From assembly GCA_021286855.1 (NCBI GenBank), contig JAJTBO010000007.1, positions 1 to 64,000 on the forward strand: a stretch of DNA of 64,000 nucleotides, given 5' to 3'. The DNA is from Hyphomicrobiales bacterium. GTDB lineage: Bacteria; Pseudomonadota; Alphaproteobacteria; Rhizobiales; Ancalomicrobiaceae. The notes beneath the pieces are model-generated. The model saw only the letters and a list, made by a program, of their open reading frames with translations, was not told where the DNA came from and did not search any database. Shown here one piece after another: positions 1 through 8,995 of the stretch. Numbering within the stretch: position 1 is the first letter of the stretch; each line of letters begins with the position of its first letter. Both the position numbers and the translations under genes were made by a program.

Positions 1-1443
1 CCACGCCTGGGTGGCGCGGTTGAACTCGCTCTCGGCGAAGGAGAAGCCGCCGGTCGTCGCCAGCACGCGGCCGGTGTGCGGATCCATCACCACGATCGCG
101 CCGGAGATCTCCGGCACCTGCCGGAGTCGATAGATCTGGCGATCGCCGGCGCCCGGACCGACCTTCTCGACGTAGATCACGTCGCCGGCCGCCACGACGC
201 CGGCCATGCCGCGTCCGGTCGCGCCGCGCTTGGCGCCGCCGTCCCAGCGCGCCGCCCATTTCGACTGATCGAACGGCACGGTGGCCCGCTCGCGTTCGGT
301 CGAGATCTCGCCGGTGACCAGACGCCGCGGCTGCAGCCCGACGATCGCCTCCGTGTCGGAGACCGACAGCACCACGCCGAGCCGCCATTCCGGCACGTCC
401 GCGAGCGCCTTGACCTCGGCCAGCGCCGGCCCCCAGTCGCCCGAATAGGCGAGATGGTTCACCGGCCCGCGCCACCCCTGCGACGTGTCGAAACCGATCA
501 GCCCATGCATCAGGGACTTACGGGCGAGGCGTTGGAGTTGCGGATCGAGCGAGGTGCGCACCGACAGGCCGCCCTGATAGAGGCCGCGTTCGCCGTAGCG
601 CTCGATCAACTGACGGCGCACTTCTTCGGCGAAATAATCGGCCCCGAAGATGTGCGGCCCGGTGGTGCGCGGCACCACCTTGAGCGGATCGCCCTTGGCC
701 TTGTCGGCCTGCTCCTGGGTGATGAAGCCGTTCGTCGCCATCTGCCCGATCACCCAGTTGCGCCGCTCGATGGCGCGGTCGGTGTGACGGAAGGGATGAT
801 AGTTGTTCGGCCCCTTCGGCAGCGCCGCCAGATAGGCCGCCTCCGAGATGGTCAGCTCATGGACGGACTTGTCGAAATAGAGCAGCGACGCCGCCGCCAC
901 CCCGTAGGCTCCCATGCCCAGATAGATCTGGTTCATGTAGAGCTCGAGGATCTCCTCCTTCGAATAGGCCTGCTCGATGCGCACGGCCAGGAGAGCCTCC
1001 TTGAGCTTGCGCTCGAAGGTCTGCTCGTTGGAGAGGAGGAAGTTCTTCGCCACCTGCTGGGTGATCGTCGAGGCGCCCTGCGGCCGGCGACCGGACAGCT
1101 TGTTCTGGATGGTGACGATCGCCGCGCGCACGATGCCTTCCGGATCGATGCCGGAATGCTCGTAGAAATTCTTGTCCTCCGCCGACAGGAACGCGTTCTT
1201 CAGCATCTGCGGGATGGTCTGGCTCGGCAGGAACAGACGCCGCTCGGTGGCGTATTCCGCCACCAGCTCGCCGTCGCCGGCGTGGACGCGGCTCATCACC
1301 GGCGGCTCGTAGTTCTTGAGCGCGGTATAGTCCGGCAGATCGGCCGAGACGTATTTCACCGCGAAATACGCCGCGCCCGCGATCCCGAGAGCCGCGACGG
1401 CGCCGATGCCGAACAAATAACCGATGAACCGCAGAAGGAACAT
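1..1443 (-). CDS. mrcA: Penicillin-binding protein 1A, N-terminal part (cut by left edge)
   Basis: Bifunctional class A penicillin-binding protein that polymerises and cross-links peptidoglycan on the outer face of the inner membrane. The 481 residues in the window start MFLLRFIGYLFGIG, with one membrane anchor at about residues 5-30. The glycosyltransferase (GT51) signatures follow in order: EDKNFYEHSGID with the catalytic Glu at residue 89, then QGASTITQQVAKN, then FERKLKEALLAVRIE, then EEILELYMNQIYLG. The transpeptidase domain with its SxxK serine must lie mostly beyond the left edge. The gene is downstream of amiC on the same strand with a gap of about 190 bases, a common alphaproteobacterial pairing. 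The family call is secure; the sub-class (1A) rests on the order and the neighbour. Confidence 0.93.
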   Translation of the reverse strand, partial: MFLLRFIGYLFGIGAVAALGIAGAAYFAVKYVSADLPDYTALKNYEPPVMSRVHAGDGELVAEYATERRLFLPSQTIPQMLKNAFLSAEDKNFYEHSGIDPEGIVRAAIVTIQNKLSGRRPQGASTITQQVAKNFLLSNEQTFERKLKEALLAVRIEQAYSKEEILELYMNQIYLGMGAYGVAAASLLYFDKSVHELTISEAAYLAALPKGPNNYHPFRHTDRAIERRNWVIGQMATNGFITQEQADKAKGDPLKVVPRTTGPHIFGADYFAEEVRRQLIERYGERGLYQGGLSVRTSLDPQLQRLARKSLMHGLIGFDTSQGWRGPVNHLAYSGDWGPALAEVKALADVPEWRLGVVLSVSDTEAIVGLQPRRLVTGEISTERERATVPFDQSKWAARWDGGAKRGATGRGMAGVVAAGDVIYVEKVGPGAGDRQIYRLRQVPEISGAIVVMDPHTGRVLATTGGFSFAESEFNRATQAW

Positions 1444-1637
1444 GCCGCCCGTTCTTCCCCGCTGACCTCAGATCGCGTCGATCGCCGCGCGCCCCGACGC
1501 TTCGGGCGAAGAGCCGCCGTCGCGACGCCTCGTCCACCCCGTCACACGACGTCCGCGAAACCGCCTCTCGGACGCGAACCGCCACCCGCACCCGAACACG
1601 TCACGGTGCTTAAGCCGCCGGCCTTTGTTTTTCAAGT

Positions 1638-3053
1638 TTATGGCGAAGCTGGGGCGCGCTCCCCGTTCGCCTCGCCCTTGCGCGCCGCCTCCGCCGCCCG
1701 CGCCGCGCCCGGCACGCCGCGATCGGCGAAGAAGCGGTCTATCGCCGAGACCAGCGACTTCGCGGTCGCCTCGCGCCACGGTTGCGACGTCATCAGCGCT
1801 TCGTCATCCTTGTTCGACAGAAAGCCGATCTCCACCAGCACCGACGGCACGTCGTGCGCCCGGAGCACCTTGAGCCCGGCCTGACGATGCGCCTCGCCCT
1901 TCACCAGGCGGCCGTGGCGACGATATTCCTCGAGGATGTCGCGCGCCGCGATCAGGCTGAAGCGCCGCGTCTCGCGCAGGGTCAGTTCGGCCAGGATGTC
2001 GCCGACTTCGTCGCGCTCCTCCGCCACGACGTGGCCGGCGAGCGCGTCCGCCGCGTTCTCCTTCGCCGCCAGCGCCGCCGCCTGCGCGTCCGACGGCTTC
2101 TCCGAGACCGTGTAGATCGTCGCCCCGCGCACCGAATGATCGAATTCGGCGTCGGCGTGGATCGACAGCAGGAGATCCGCCTTGGCCTCCCGCGCGAAGG
2201 CGACGCGTTGGCCGAGCGGCACGAAGACGTCGGTGCGGCGCGTCGACCGCACGTCGTAGCGTCCGGTCGCCTCCAACGCCCGGATCATCGTTTCGGCCAT
2301 CGCCAGAACCACCGTCTTTTCGAACGTGCCGGTGGCCGGACTGCGGGTGCCGACGTCGACGCCGCCGTGGCCGGGATCGACCACGATCACCGGTTTGGCC
2401 GCCGCCGGCGGCGGCGCGGCCGTCGCGACCGGCGCGGTCCGCGCCGGCGCGAGCCGATCGCCCTTTCCGACCGGTCCGATCGCCGCCGTGGTCGCGACCG
2501 CGCCGACGAGGCGCGGCGTCGACGCGCGCATCTCCTCCGCCGAAGCCCGTTCGAGATCGACGACGAGATGGACGCCGCCGTCGTCGAGAAGCGTCGCCTC
2601 GACGATCCGGACGCTTTCGGCGAGATCGAAGACCATCCGCGCCCGCTTGCCCGACGCCTCGCCCCGATGGGACGCGACGACCAGCCCGCCGACCGCCCCG
2701 CGATCCGCGCCGGCCCCGAAGCGCGTCGCCGGCAGATCGACGACCAGACGCGGCGGCGCGGCCAGGGTGAACACGCGCACCGGAGCCGGCCGATCGAGCG
2801 CCAGCGTGATCCGGGTGCGGCGCGCTTCGACCGCGACGGCGAGATCGCGCGCTTCGAGCGGTCCTTCCGCCGCCGCCGTCGGTTCCGCCGCGCGGCTGCC
2901 GCCGAGGCGCAGACCGCCGAAGAAGATCGCCGCGAGGATCGAGGCCGCGAGCGCGAGAAAGATCGCGGAGAACGCCGCCCGACGCCGTCCGCGCGGCCGC
3001 TCCCGCCCCGTCTTCGCCCCTGCGTCCGCCGTCATCTCGCGAGAAATCCCCAT
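1638..3053 (-). CDS. amiC: N-acetylmuramoyl-L-alanine amidase, AMIN + Amidase_3
   Basis: Zinc amidase that cleaves the bond between N-acetylmuramic acid and the stem peptide, needed for daughter-cell separation. The 471-residue protein has an arginine-rich cytoplasmic start, a hydrophobic export segment at about 26-50, and an AMIN-like beta domain at about 67-170 that would target it to septal peptidoglycan. The Amidase_3 catalytic domain runs from about 222 to 445. Zinc ligands and catalytic residues are visible: His229 in VDPGHGG, Glu245 in TFEKT, His299 in SIHAD and Glu408 in LVEIGFLSN. A helical insert at about 320-360 fits the regulatory helix of AmiB/AmiC proteins. Met7 is an equally plausible start. 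The AmiC name reflects architecture; AmiA/B type is possible. Confidence 0.93.
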   Translation of the reverse strand: MGISREMTADAGAKTGRERPRGRRRAAFSAIFLALAASILAAIFFGGLRLGGSRAAEPTAAAEGPLEARDLAVAVEARRTRITLALDRPAPVRVFTLAAPPRLVVDLPATRFGAGADRGAVGGLVVASHRGEASGKRARMVFDLAESVRIVEATLLDDGGVHLVVDLERASAEEMRASTPRLVGAVATTAAIGPVGKGDRLAPARTAPVATAAPPPAAAKPVIVVDPGHGGVDVGTRSPATGTFEKTVVLAMAETMIRALEATGRYDVRSTRRTDVFVPLGQRVAFAREAKADLLLSIHADAEFDHSVRGATIYTVSEKPSDAQAAALAAKENAADALAGHVVAEERDEVGDILAELTLRETRRFSLIAARDILEEYRRHGRLVKGEAHRQAGLKVLRAHDVPSVLVEIGFLSNKDDEALMTSQPWREATAKSLVSAIDRFFADRGVPGAARAAEAARKGEANGERAPASP

Positions 3054-3849
3054 CGCCGCCGCCCCGGCGAGTTTAGACCATCGACCACCCCCGGTTAACC
3101 CGCCGTTGACGCTTCCGGCAGGCGCGCGCCCCTACAACCCTCCCGCGACGGAGCGAAGCCGCCGCCGCCGCGCGTCGCGACTTGCAAAGGTCGGGCCGGG
3201 CCCGTAAGTATGCCCGGGAGGAATGCGATCTCCAGACGAATCGACGGCTGCGCTCTGCGCGACCCTCGGGTTCGTCGAAGAGATCGGTTCGTCCGTTCGC
3301 CCCGATCGTCCGGCTCGTTCGAGACGCGAGGGCGGGTTCGGCTCCCTCGCGTCGCCCGTGTCTTTCGGCGATGCGCGGCGGAGATCGCCGATCGGCGGCG
3401 TTGCGCCCGATCCGGCCCGAACGGCGGTCGAACCGTCCCGCCCCGGTCCATCCGGACGGGAAGCGTTCCGGAACGCGACGCGCCGTCGACACGAGGTCGG
3501 TCGACGGGCGTGACGTTCAGGCCGCAGGCCACGCCTCACGGCGGTTCGTTCCGGGTTCGTCGCGCCGTCGCGACTTCGCTCGGAAGAGACCGCTCCCGAT
3601 CGATGGTCGCCCATCCGATCGCCACGAAGAACAGGGTCGAACGAACGGCCATGCCGACGACGACGGGACACACGACGAGAACGAGGGAGGCGACGGCGGG
3701 TCGTCTTTCGCCGTCTCGCCGCCGGTTCCGCGCCGAGGTTCCGCGTTCGCCCGCTCCCCGCCTTTCCCTTTCGTCACGTTTCGCCCGCGGCCGCGCCGCC
3801 GTCCTCCTCGGGACGGCGCTCGGCGACGCGGGTCCGGAGTTTTCGCCTC
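3054..3849. other. 796-base spacer between amiC and rne; probable rne leader
   Basis: No convincing gene. Open frames on both strands here encode arginine- and proline-rich text with no recognisable domain, as expected of G+C-rich DNA. The spacer separates divergent genes, so it must hold both promoters. A long untranslated leader is expected for rne, because RNase E controls its own mRNA through its 5' leader in enterobacteria. Whether that holds here is inference. The start of rne has only a weak Shine-Dalgarno (GGAG about 15 bases upstream). Confidence 0.5.
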
Positions 3850-6474
3850 ATGGCCAACAAGATGCTCATCGACGCCACCCACCCGGAAGAGACCCGGGTG
3901 GTCGTGGTGCGCGGCAGCCGCGTCGAGGAATTCGACTTCGAGTCCGCCAACCGTAAGCAGCTGCGCGGCAACATCTATCTCGCCAAGGTCACGCGCGTGG
4001 AGCCGTCGCTCCAGGCCGCCTTCGTCGACTACGGCGGCAATCGCCACGGCTTCCTCGCCTTCTCCGAGATCCACCCGGACTACTACCAGATCCCGACCGC
4101 CGACCGGCTCGCGCTCCTCGAGGAAGAGGCGCGCATGCACGCCGACGCCGAACGCGAGGAGAACCGTCAGCGCCGCCGCCCGAAGCCCAAGGCCGCCGCC
4201 GAGGGCGTCGAGGGCGAGGAGGCCGCCGAGGCCGCGGAGGCGGGTGAGAACGGCGAGGCCGCCGAAGATCAGGTCGAGAGCGTCGGCTCCGAGGACGCGC
4301 TCGAGGAGTTGCCCGAGCGCCGTCCGCAGCAGCGCCTGCGCCGCCAGTACAAGATTCAGGAAGTGATCAAGCGCCGTCAGGTGCTCCTCGTCCAGGTCGT
4401 CAAGGAGGAGCGCGGCAACAAGGGCGCGGCCCTGACCACCTACCTGTCGCTCGCCGGCCGTTATTCGGTGCTGATGCCCAACACCGCGCGCGGCGGCGGC
4501 ATCTCCCGCAAGATCACCCAGCCGACCGACCGCAAGCGCCTGAAGACCATCGCTCAGGAGCTCGAGGTTCCGGAGGGCATGGGCGTCATCGTCCGCACCG
4601 CCGGCGCCGCCCGCACCAAGGCCGAGATCAAGCGCGACTTCGAATATCTCCTGCGCCTGTGGGAGAACGTGCGCGAGCTGACGCTGAAGTCGTCCGCGCC
4701 GAAGCTCGTCTACGAGGAAGGCTCGCTGATCAAGCGGTCGATCCGCGACCTCTACAACAAGGACATCGACGAAGTCCTGGTCGCCGGCGACGAAGGCTAT
4801 CGCGAGGCCAAAGACTTCATGCGCATGCTCATGCCGAGCCATGCCAAGAACGTCCAGGCCTATCGTGAGCCGACCCCGGTCTTCACCCGCTTCGGCGTCG
4901 AGAGCCAGCTCGATGCGATGTTCAGCCCGCAGGTCACTCTGCGCTCCGGCGGCTACATCGTCATCAACCCGACCGAAGCGCTGGTTTCGATCGACGTCAA
5001 CTCGGGCAAGTCGACCCGCGAGCACAACATCGAGGACACGGCGCTCGCCACCAACATGGAGGCGGCCGAAGAGGTCGCCCGTCAGCTCCGTCTGCGCGAC
5101 CTCGCCGGCCTCATCGTGATCGACTTCATCGACATGGAGGAGAACCGGAACAACCGGTCGGTCGAGCGCAAGCTGAAGGAATGCCTGAAGAACGACCGCG
5201 CCCGCATCCAGGTCGGCCGCATCTCGCACTTCGGCCTGATGGAGATGAGCCGTCAGCGCATCCGCACCGGCGTGCTGGAGAGCTCGATGGTGCTGTGCCC
5301 GCACTGCGGCGGCACCGGCATGGTCCGTTCGACCGAATCCGTGGCGCTGCACGTGCTGCGCTCCCTCGAGGAGAGCCTGCTGCGCAACGTCACGCACGAT
5401 CTGATCGTGCGCACCCGCACCGCCGTGGCGCTCTACATCCTCAACGCCAAGCGCGCCCACGTCTCCGACCTGGAGCGCCGCTTCGGTCTGACGATCTCGG
5501 TGCTCGCCGACGATCACGCCAGCCAGGCCGGCCACCTCTTCGTCGTCGAAAAGGGCGAGCCGGTCACCCCGCGCGCCGATCGTCCCGAACTGGTCGCCGC
5601 TCCCGCGCCGATCGAGGAGCCCGAAGACGAGATCGTCGAGGAGATCGAGGACGAGGCCGACGAGGAAGGCCGCGAGGAGACCCGCGAGACCCGCGAGGCT
5701 CGCGCCGAGGGCGAGGCCTCCAACCGCCGTCGCCGTCGCCGTCGCCGTCGCGGCCGCGGCCGTGGCGAAGGCTCGCCGAACGGCGAGGGTGAATCGGAAA
5801 CCGAGGCCGGCGGCTTCGACGAAGAGGCCGAGGACGGCCTCGACGAGGGCGAGGACGGCGCCGAGGAAACCGGCGAGACCGGTGAGACCGCCGGCGAGGG
5901 ATCGAGCGAGGACGCGCCGCGCAAGCGTCGCCGGCGCGGCCGCCGCGGCGGTCGTCGCAATCGCGGCGAGAGCCCGAACGGCGACGAGGCGGAGGCCTCG
6001 GAGGCCGAAACCGAATCCGACGAAGCGAACGGCGAAGACGACGTGATCGTCGTCGACCGCGAGACGCTCGCGGCGGAAGTGGCCGAGATCGAAGCCGTCG
6101 CCGAGGCCCCCGTCGAGGCGACGCCGGTCGAGGAAGCGCCCGTCGAAGAGGCACCTGCCAAGCCGAAGCGCGCCCGCGCGCCGCGTCGCACGGCCAAGGC
6201 GAAGGCCGCCGAGGCCGCCGCCGAAGCCGAAGCCGCCGCGGAAGCGACCGCCGAGGCCGCCCCTGCGCCGGAGGCGCCGGTCGAAGCCGCGCCGATCGTC
6301 GAGGCCGCGCCGGAAACCGAGGCGGCCCCGGTCGTCGCGACGGTCGAAGCCGAAACGATCGTCGTCGAAGAAGCGGTCGCGGAAGAGGAGGCCGAGCCGG
6401 CCAAGCCTGCGCCGCTGTCGACCGAACTCGCCCCGGGCGAAGCCCCGAAGCGCGGCTGGTGGTCGAAGCGCTGA
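3850..6474 (+). CDS. rne: Ribonuclease E/G
   Basis: Endoribonuclease that starts decay of most mRNAs, matures rRNA and tRNA, and scaffolds the RNA degradosome. The 874 residues hold an S1 RNA-binding domain at about 35-190, split by an acidic alanine/glutamate-rich insert (about 95-160) that is common in alphaproteobacterial RNase E. The 5'-sensor/RNase H and DNase I-like core follows. The Mg-binding aspartates are Asp382 in SIDVNSG and Asp425 in VIDFIDMEE, equivalent to E. coli Asp303 and Asp346. The Zn-link cysteines Cys483 and Cys486 lie in CPHCGGTG. From about 590 onward the protein is disordered, alternating acidic runs with arginine-rich patches, which suits the degradosome scaffold and RNA-binding region. 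It stands alone, with its own terminator. Confidence 0.97.
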   Translation: MANKMLIDATHPEETRVVVVRGSRVEEFDFESANRKQLRGNIYLAKVTRVEPSLQAAFVDYGGNRHGFLAFSEIHPDYYQIPTADRLALLEEEARMHADAEREENRQRRRPKPKAAAEGVEGEEAAEAAEAGENGEAAEDQVESVGSEDALEELPERRPQQRLRRQYKIQEVIKRRQVLLVQVVKEERGNKGAALTTYLSLAGRYSVLMPNTARGGGISRKITQPTDRKRLKTIAQELEVPEGMGVIVRTAGAARTKAEIKRDFEYLLRLWENVRELTLKSSAPKLVYEEGSLIKRSIRDLYNKDIDEVLVAGDEGYREAKDFMRMLMPSHAKNVQAYREPTPVFTRFGVESQLDAMFSPQVTLRSGGYIVINPTEALVSIDVNSGKSTREHNIEDTALATNMEAAEEVARQLRLRDLAGLIVIDFIDMEENRNNRSVERKLKECLKNDRARIQVGRISHFGLMEMSRQRIRTGVLESSMVLCPHCGGTGMVRSTESVALHVLRSLEESLLRNVTHDLIVRTRTAVALYILNAKRAHVSDLERRFGLTISVLADDHASQAGHLFVVEKGEPVTPRADRPELVAAPAPIEEPEDEIVEEIEDEADEEGREETRETREARAEGEASNRRRRRRRRRGRGRGEGSPNGEGESETEAGGFDEEAEDGLDEGEDGAEETGETGETAGEGSSEDAPRKRRRRGRRGGRRNRGESPNGDEAEASEAETESDEANGEDDVIVVDRETLAAEVAEIEAVAEAPVEATPVEEAPVEEAPAKPKRARAPRRTAKAKAAEAAAEAEAAAEATAEAAPAPEAPVEAAPIVEAAPETEAAPVVATVEAETIVVEEAVAEEEAEPAKPAPLSTELAPGEAPKRGWWSKR

Positions 6475-6503
6475 TCGCGCCTCGATCGCGTCCACGAAGA
6501 TCA

Positions 6504-6533
6504 CGAAGGGCCGGACCGGCGTCCGGCCCTTCG
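6504..6533 (+). terminator. Terminator after rne
   Basis: A perfect 12-base-pair stem (CGAAGGGCCGGA pairing with TCCGGCCCTTCG) around a 6-base loop, 29 bases after the rne stop codon. The following TCGTTTC is only moderately T-rich. Confidence 0.8.
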
Positions 6534-6651
6534 TCGTTTCGGCCGCACGCACGGATTTTCTTGAAATTCGCGGCGCAGTCGTGCCAACAGTGACCCTCTC
6601 GCCGGCCCATCCCCGCCGGCTTCGTTTTCATACGTCAGGACGACCCGCCCC

Positions 6652-7308
6652 ATGCCCGAGGTGATCTTCAACGGACCGGCCGGCCGCATCGAAGGCCGTT
6701 TCCAGCCCGCGAAGCAGCGCAACGCCCCGATCGCTCTGATTCTTCATCCCCATCCGCAGTTCGGCGGCACGATGAACAATCAGATCACCTATCAGCTGTT
6801 CTACATGTTCGCGAAGCGCGGCTTCGCCGTGCTGCGCTTCAACTTCCGCGGCGTCGGCCGCTCGCAGGGCGCATTCGACCACGGCGCCGGCGAACTCTCC
6901 GACGCCGCCGCCGCCCTCGACTGGGTGCAGACCATCCACCCCGACGCCCGCTCCTGCTGGATCGCCGGCTTCTCCTTCGGCGCCTGGATCGGCATGCAAC
7001 TCCTGATGCGTCGTCCGGAGATCGAGGGCTTCATATCGGTCGCCCCGCAGCCGAACCTCTACGACTTCTCCTTCCTCGCCCCCTGCCCCTCCTCCGGCCT
7101 GATCGTCCACGGCGACGTCGACAAGGTCGTGCCGCTGAAGGACGTCCAGGGCCTGGTCGACAAGCTGAAGACCCAGAAGGGCATCGTCGTCGATCAGAAG
7201 GTGATCGAAGGGGCGAACCACTTCTTCGAGAACAAGGTCGAGGAACTGCTCGGCCATTGCGAAAACTACGTCGACATGCGTCTGGCCGCCGCCGCCGAGA
7301 CCGCCTGA
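6652..7308 (+). CDS. Alpha/beta hydrolase, COG2945-like
   Basis: Cytoplasmic serine hydrolase of the small COG2945 family, whose substrate is unknown. The 218-residue protein has the full triad: nucleophile Ser in GFSFGAW, Asp in HGDVDKVVP and His in GANHFF. The oxyanion-forming HPHPQFGGTMNN near residues 32-43 is typical of the family. No signal peptide is present. It lies alone between two strong hairpins, so it is probably a single-gene transcript. The family is often annotated as a dienelactone hydrolase-like or predicted esterase; no neighbour hints at a substrate. Confidence 0.88.
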   Translation: MPEVIFNGPAGRIEGRFQPAKQRNAPIALILHPHPQFGGTMNNQITYQLFYMFAKRGFAVLRFNFRGVGRSQGAFDHGAGELSDAAAALDWVQTIHPDARSCWIAGFSFGAWIGMQLLMRRPEIEGFISVAPQPNLYDFSFLAPCPSSGLIVHGDVDKVVPLKDVQGLVDKLKTQKGIVVDQKVIEGANHFFENKVEELLGHCENYVDMRLAAAAETA

Positions 7309-7329
7309 GCGAGCCGACCATCGACGATC

Positions 7330-7365
7330 GAAGACGGGCCGGCCCTTCGGGACCGGCCCGTCTTC
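7330..7365. terminator. Bidirectional terminator between convergent genes
   Basis: A 13-base-pair stem (GAAGACGGGCCGG with CCGGCCCGTCTTC) capped by an inner CCC-TTC-GGG step. It sits between a plus-strand hydrolase and a minus-strand membrane-protein gene and can serve both. Confidence 0.8.
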
Positions 7366-7367
7366 GT

Positions 7368-7772
7368 TCAATCGCCCGCGCGAGGCCGCCGTTCGATGAC
7401 GGGAGCGCGCGGCGTGTCCTTCGTCCGCTCCGATCGCCCGACCCCGCGTCGCTCATCCGCCGCGAACGCCGTCCGCGCCGTCGCGGCGAGCGCGCGTTTG
7501 GCCCGCGCTCGTTCGCCCCGTCGGGCGAAGCCGAGAAGCAGGATGCCCGAGAGCGTCACCCAGGCGACGTAGAGGAGCAGAAACGGTCGATCGACCTCGG
7601 CGTCGAAGCTCGACAGCCCCGAATGACCGAGAAGCGCGACCTCGCCGGCCCGTTTCATCGACCAGACCACCCGCGCGCCTTCGCCGATGAGCCCGAACCC
7701 GAGAAGCGCCACCAGTTTCGGCCGCCGCGTCGCGATGTCGCCGATCCGGCGGAAGGCGGAAAACGGTCCCAT
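7368..7772 (-). CDS. Small membrane protein of unknown function
   Basis: The 134-residue product is not recognised. It has two probable membrane segments, a first short one near residues 20-35 (LVALLGFGLIGEGARVV) and a stronger one at about 67-85 (LLLYVAWVTLSGILLLGFA). A basic, disordered C-terminal tail rich in Arg and Ala follows. The start codon lies only 3 bases beyond the anmK stop, with a GGGGTGAG ribosome-binding site inside the end of anmK, so it is very probably co-transcribed and perhaps translationally coupled with anmK. Nothing in it suggests an enzymatic role. Confidence 0.7.
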   Translation of the reverse strand: MGPFSAFRRIGDIATRRPKLVALLGFGLIGEGARVVWSMKRAGEVALLGHSGLSSFDAEVDRPFLLLYVAWVTLSGILLLGFARRGERARAKRALAATARTAFAADERRGVGRSERTKDTPRAPVIERRPRAGD

Positions 7773-7775
7773 CGC

Positions 7776-8891
7776 TCACCCCACCGCCAGGACGCCGCCG
7801 CGCATCGGGTGCGGCGCGCCGGTCGTGCCCGGAAACGACAACGGCAGCCGCTCGAGATGGCGCACCGCCAGATGCGCGAAGGCCTGCGCCTCCAGGAAGT
7901 CGGTCGACCAACCGACCTCGGCCGCCGTGACCACCCGCACGCCGGTCGAAGCGGCGATCATCGCCAGCAGCGTCGGATTGTGCGCCCCGCCGCCGGCCAC
8001 CACGATCGTCCGCGGCGCCTCCGGCAGGATCGCGATCCCCTTCGCCACCGCCCGCGCCGTCAGCGCCGTCAGCGTCGCCGCGCCGTCCTCGGTCGTCAGC
8101 CCCTGCGCCGCCGTCGCGCCGAAGGCGTTGCGGTCGAGCGACTTCGGCGCCGGCACGGCGAAGAACGGATGCGCGAGCAGTTCGCCGAGCCGCTTCTCGT
8201 CGACGCGTCCCGCCGCCGCCAGCCGCCCCTCCTCGTCCATCGCCCGACCAGTCCGCGTCAGGCACCAGTCGTCGAGCGCCGCATTGCCCGGACCGCAGTC
8301 GAAGGCGACGAGGCCGGCCGGATCGTCGCCCGCGCCGATGAAGGTGAGATTGGCGACGCCGCCGAGGTTGAGCACCGCCAGCGGCCGGGGCAGATCCGAC
8401 GACGCGGCCAGCGCCGCATGCCAAATCGGCACCAGCGGCGCGCCCTCCCCGCCCGCCGCCACGTCGGCCGCGCGGAAGTCGTAGACGACCGGAATGCCGA
8501 TCGCCCGAGCCAGCGCCAACCCGTCGCCGAGCTGTACGGTGAGCCGCCGCGCCGGCGCATGGAACACCGTCTGACCGTGGAACCCGACCACGGCGACATC
8601 GGCCGGCGTCAGACCATTGTCGGAAAGAAAGGCGCGCACCGCTTCCGCATGGACGTCGGTGACGACGCCCTCGGCCACCGCGAGCGCGTCCGGCCGCGCC
8701 GAGCGGTCGTCGAGCTGCGGCGCGACGGCGAGCGCCGCGCGGATCGTCGCCCGCTCGAGGTCGAGATAGGGTCGAAACAGGGTCGGGCCGAGGTCGTAGA
8801 CGCGTCTGCCGTCGGTCTCCACCGCCGCCACGTCGACCCCGTCCATCGAAGTGCCGCTCATCAGGCCGATCGCCCAGCGTCTGCCGCTCAT
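7776..8891 (-). CDS. anmK: Anhydro-N-acetylmuramic acid kinase
   Basis: Kinase that opens and phosphorylates 1,6-anhydro-MurNAc to MurNAc-6-phosphate during peptidoglycan recycling. The start chosen gives [18 protein letters not shown], where [12 protein letters not shown] is the family's ATP-phosphate signature. It is preceded by a strong GAGGAGGGAGA ribosome-binding site; an upstream in-frame start would add 29 unrelated residues. The 371-residue length matches the E. coli enzyme (369). A second ASKHA-fold signature ([13 protein letters not shown]) and a C-terminal GGGAHN motif are visible. It is divergent from tyrS, and this anmK/tyrS arrangement is common in alphaproteobacteria. nagZ elsewhere in the window supplies the upstream recycling step. 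Confidence 0.96.
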   Translation of the reverse strand: MSGRRWAIGLMSGTSMDGVDVAAVETDGRRVYDLGPTLFRPYLDLERATIRAALAVAPQLDDRSARPDALAVAEGVVTDVHAEAVRAFLSDNGLTPADVAVVGFHGQTVFHAPARRLTVQLGDGLALARAIGIPVVYDFRAADVAAGGEGAPLVPIWHAALAASSDLPRPLAVLNLGGVANLTFIGAGDDPAGLVAFDCGPGNAALDDWCLTRTGRAMDEEGRLAAAGRVDEKRLGELLAHPFFAVPAPKSLDRNAFGATAAQGLTTEDGAATLTALTARAVAKGIAILPEAPRTIVVAGGGAHNPTLLAMIAASTGVRVVTAAEVGWSTDFLEAQAFAHLAVRHLERLPLSFPGTTGAPHPMRGGVLAVG

Positions 8892-8995
8892 TCTCCCTCC
8901 TCGCCCGCGCGGTCCGGGGGTGTCATCTCGCCCGCGAGATGCTAAGAGCCCGAGACCGACGCAGAGATCGCGTCGCATCCAGGGTTTCGCCGATC

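Noticed and set aside
3095-3671. Several overlapping frames on both strands in the amiC-rne spacer
   Set aside because: Arg/Pro/Ser-rich translations without domains or consistent ribosome-binding sites; frames overlap each other in both directions.
3517-6552. Long minus-strand open frame opposite rne
   Set aside because: It is the antisense of a gene with clear motifs; low-complexity Gly/Leu/Asp text and no domain. G+C-rich codon use keeps the opposite frame open.
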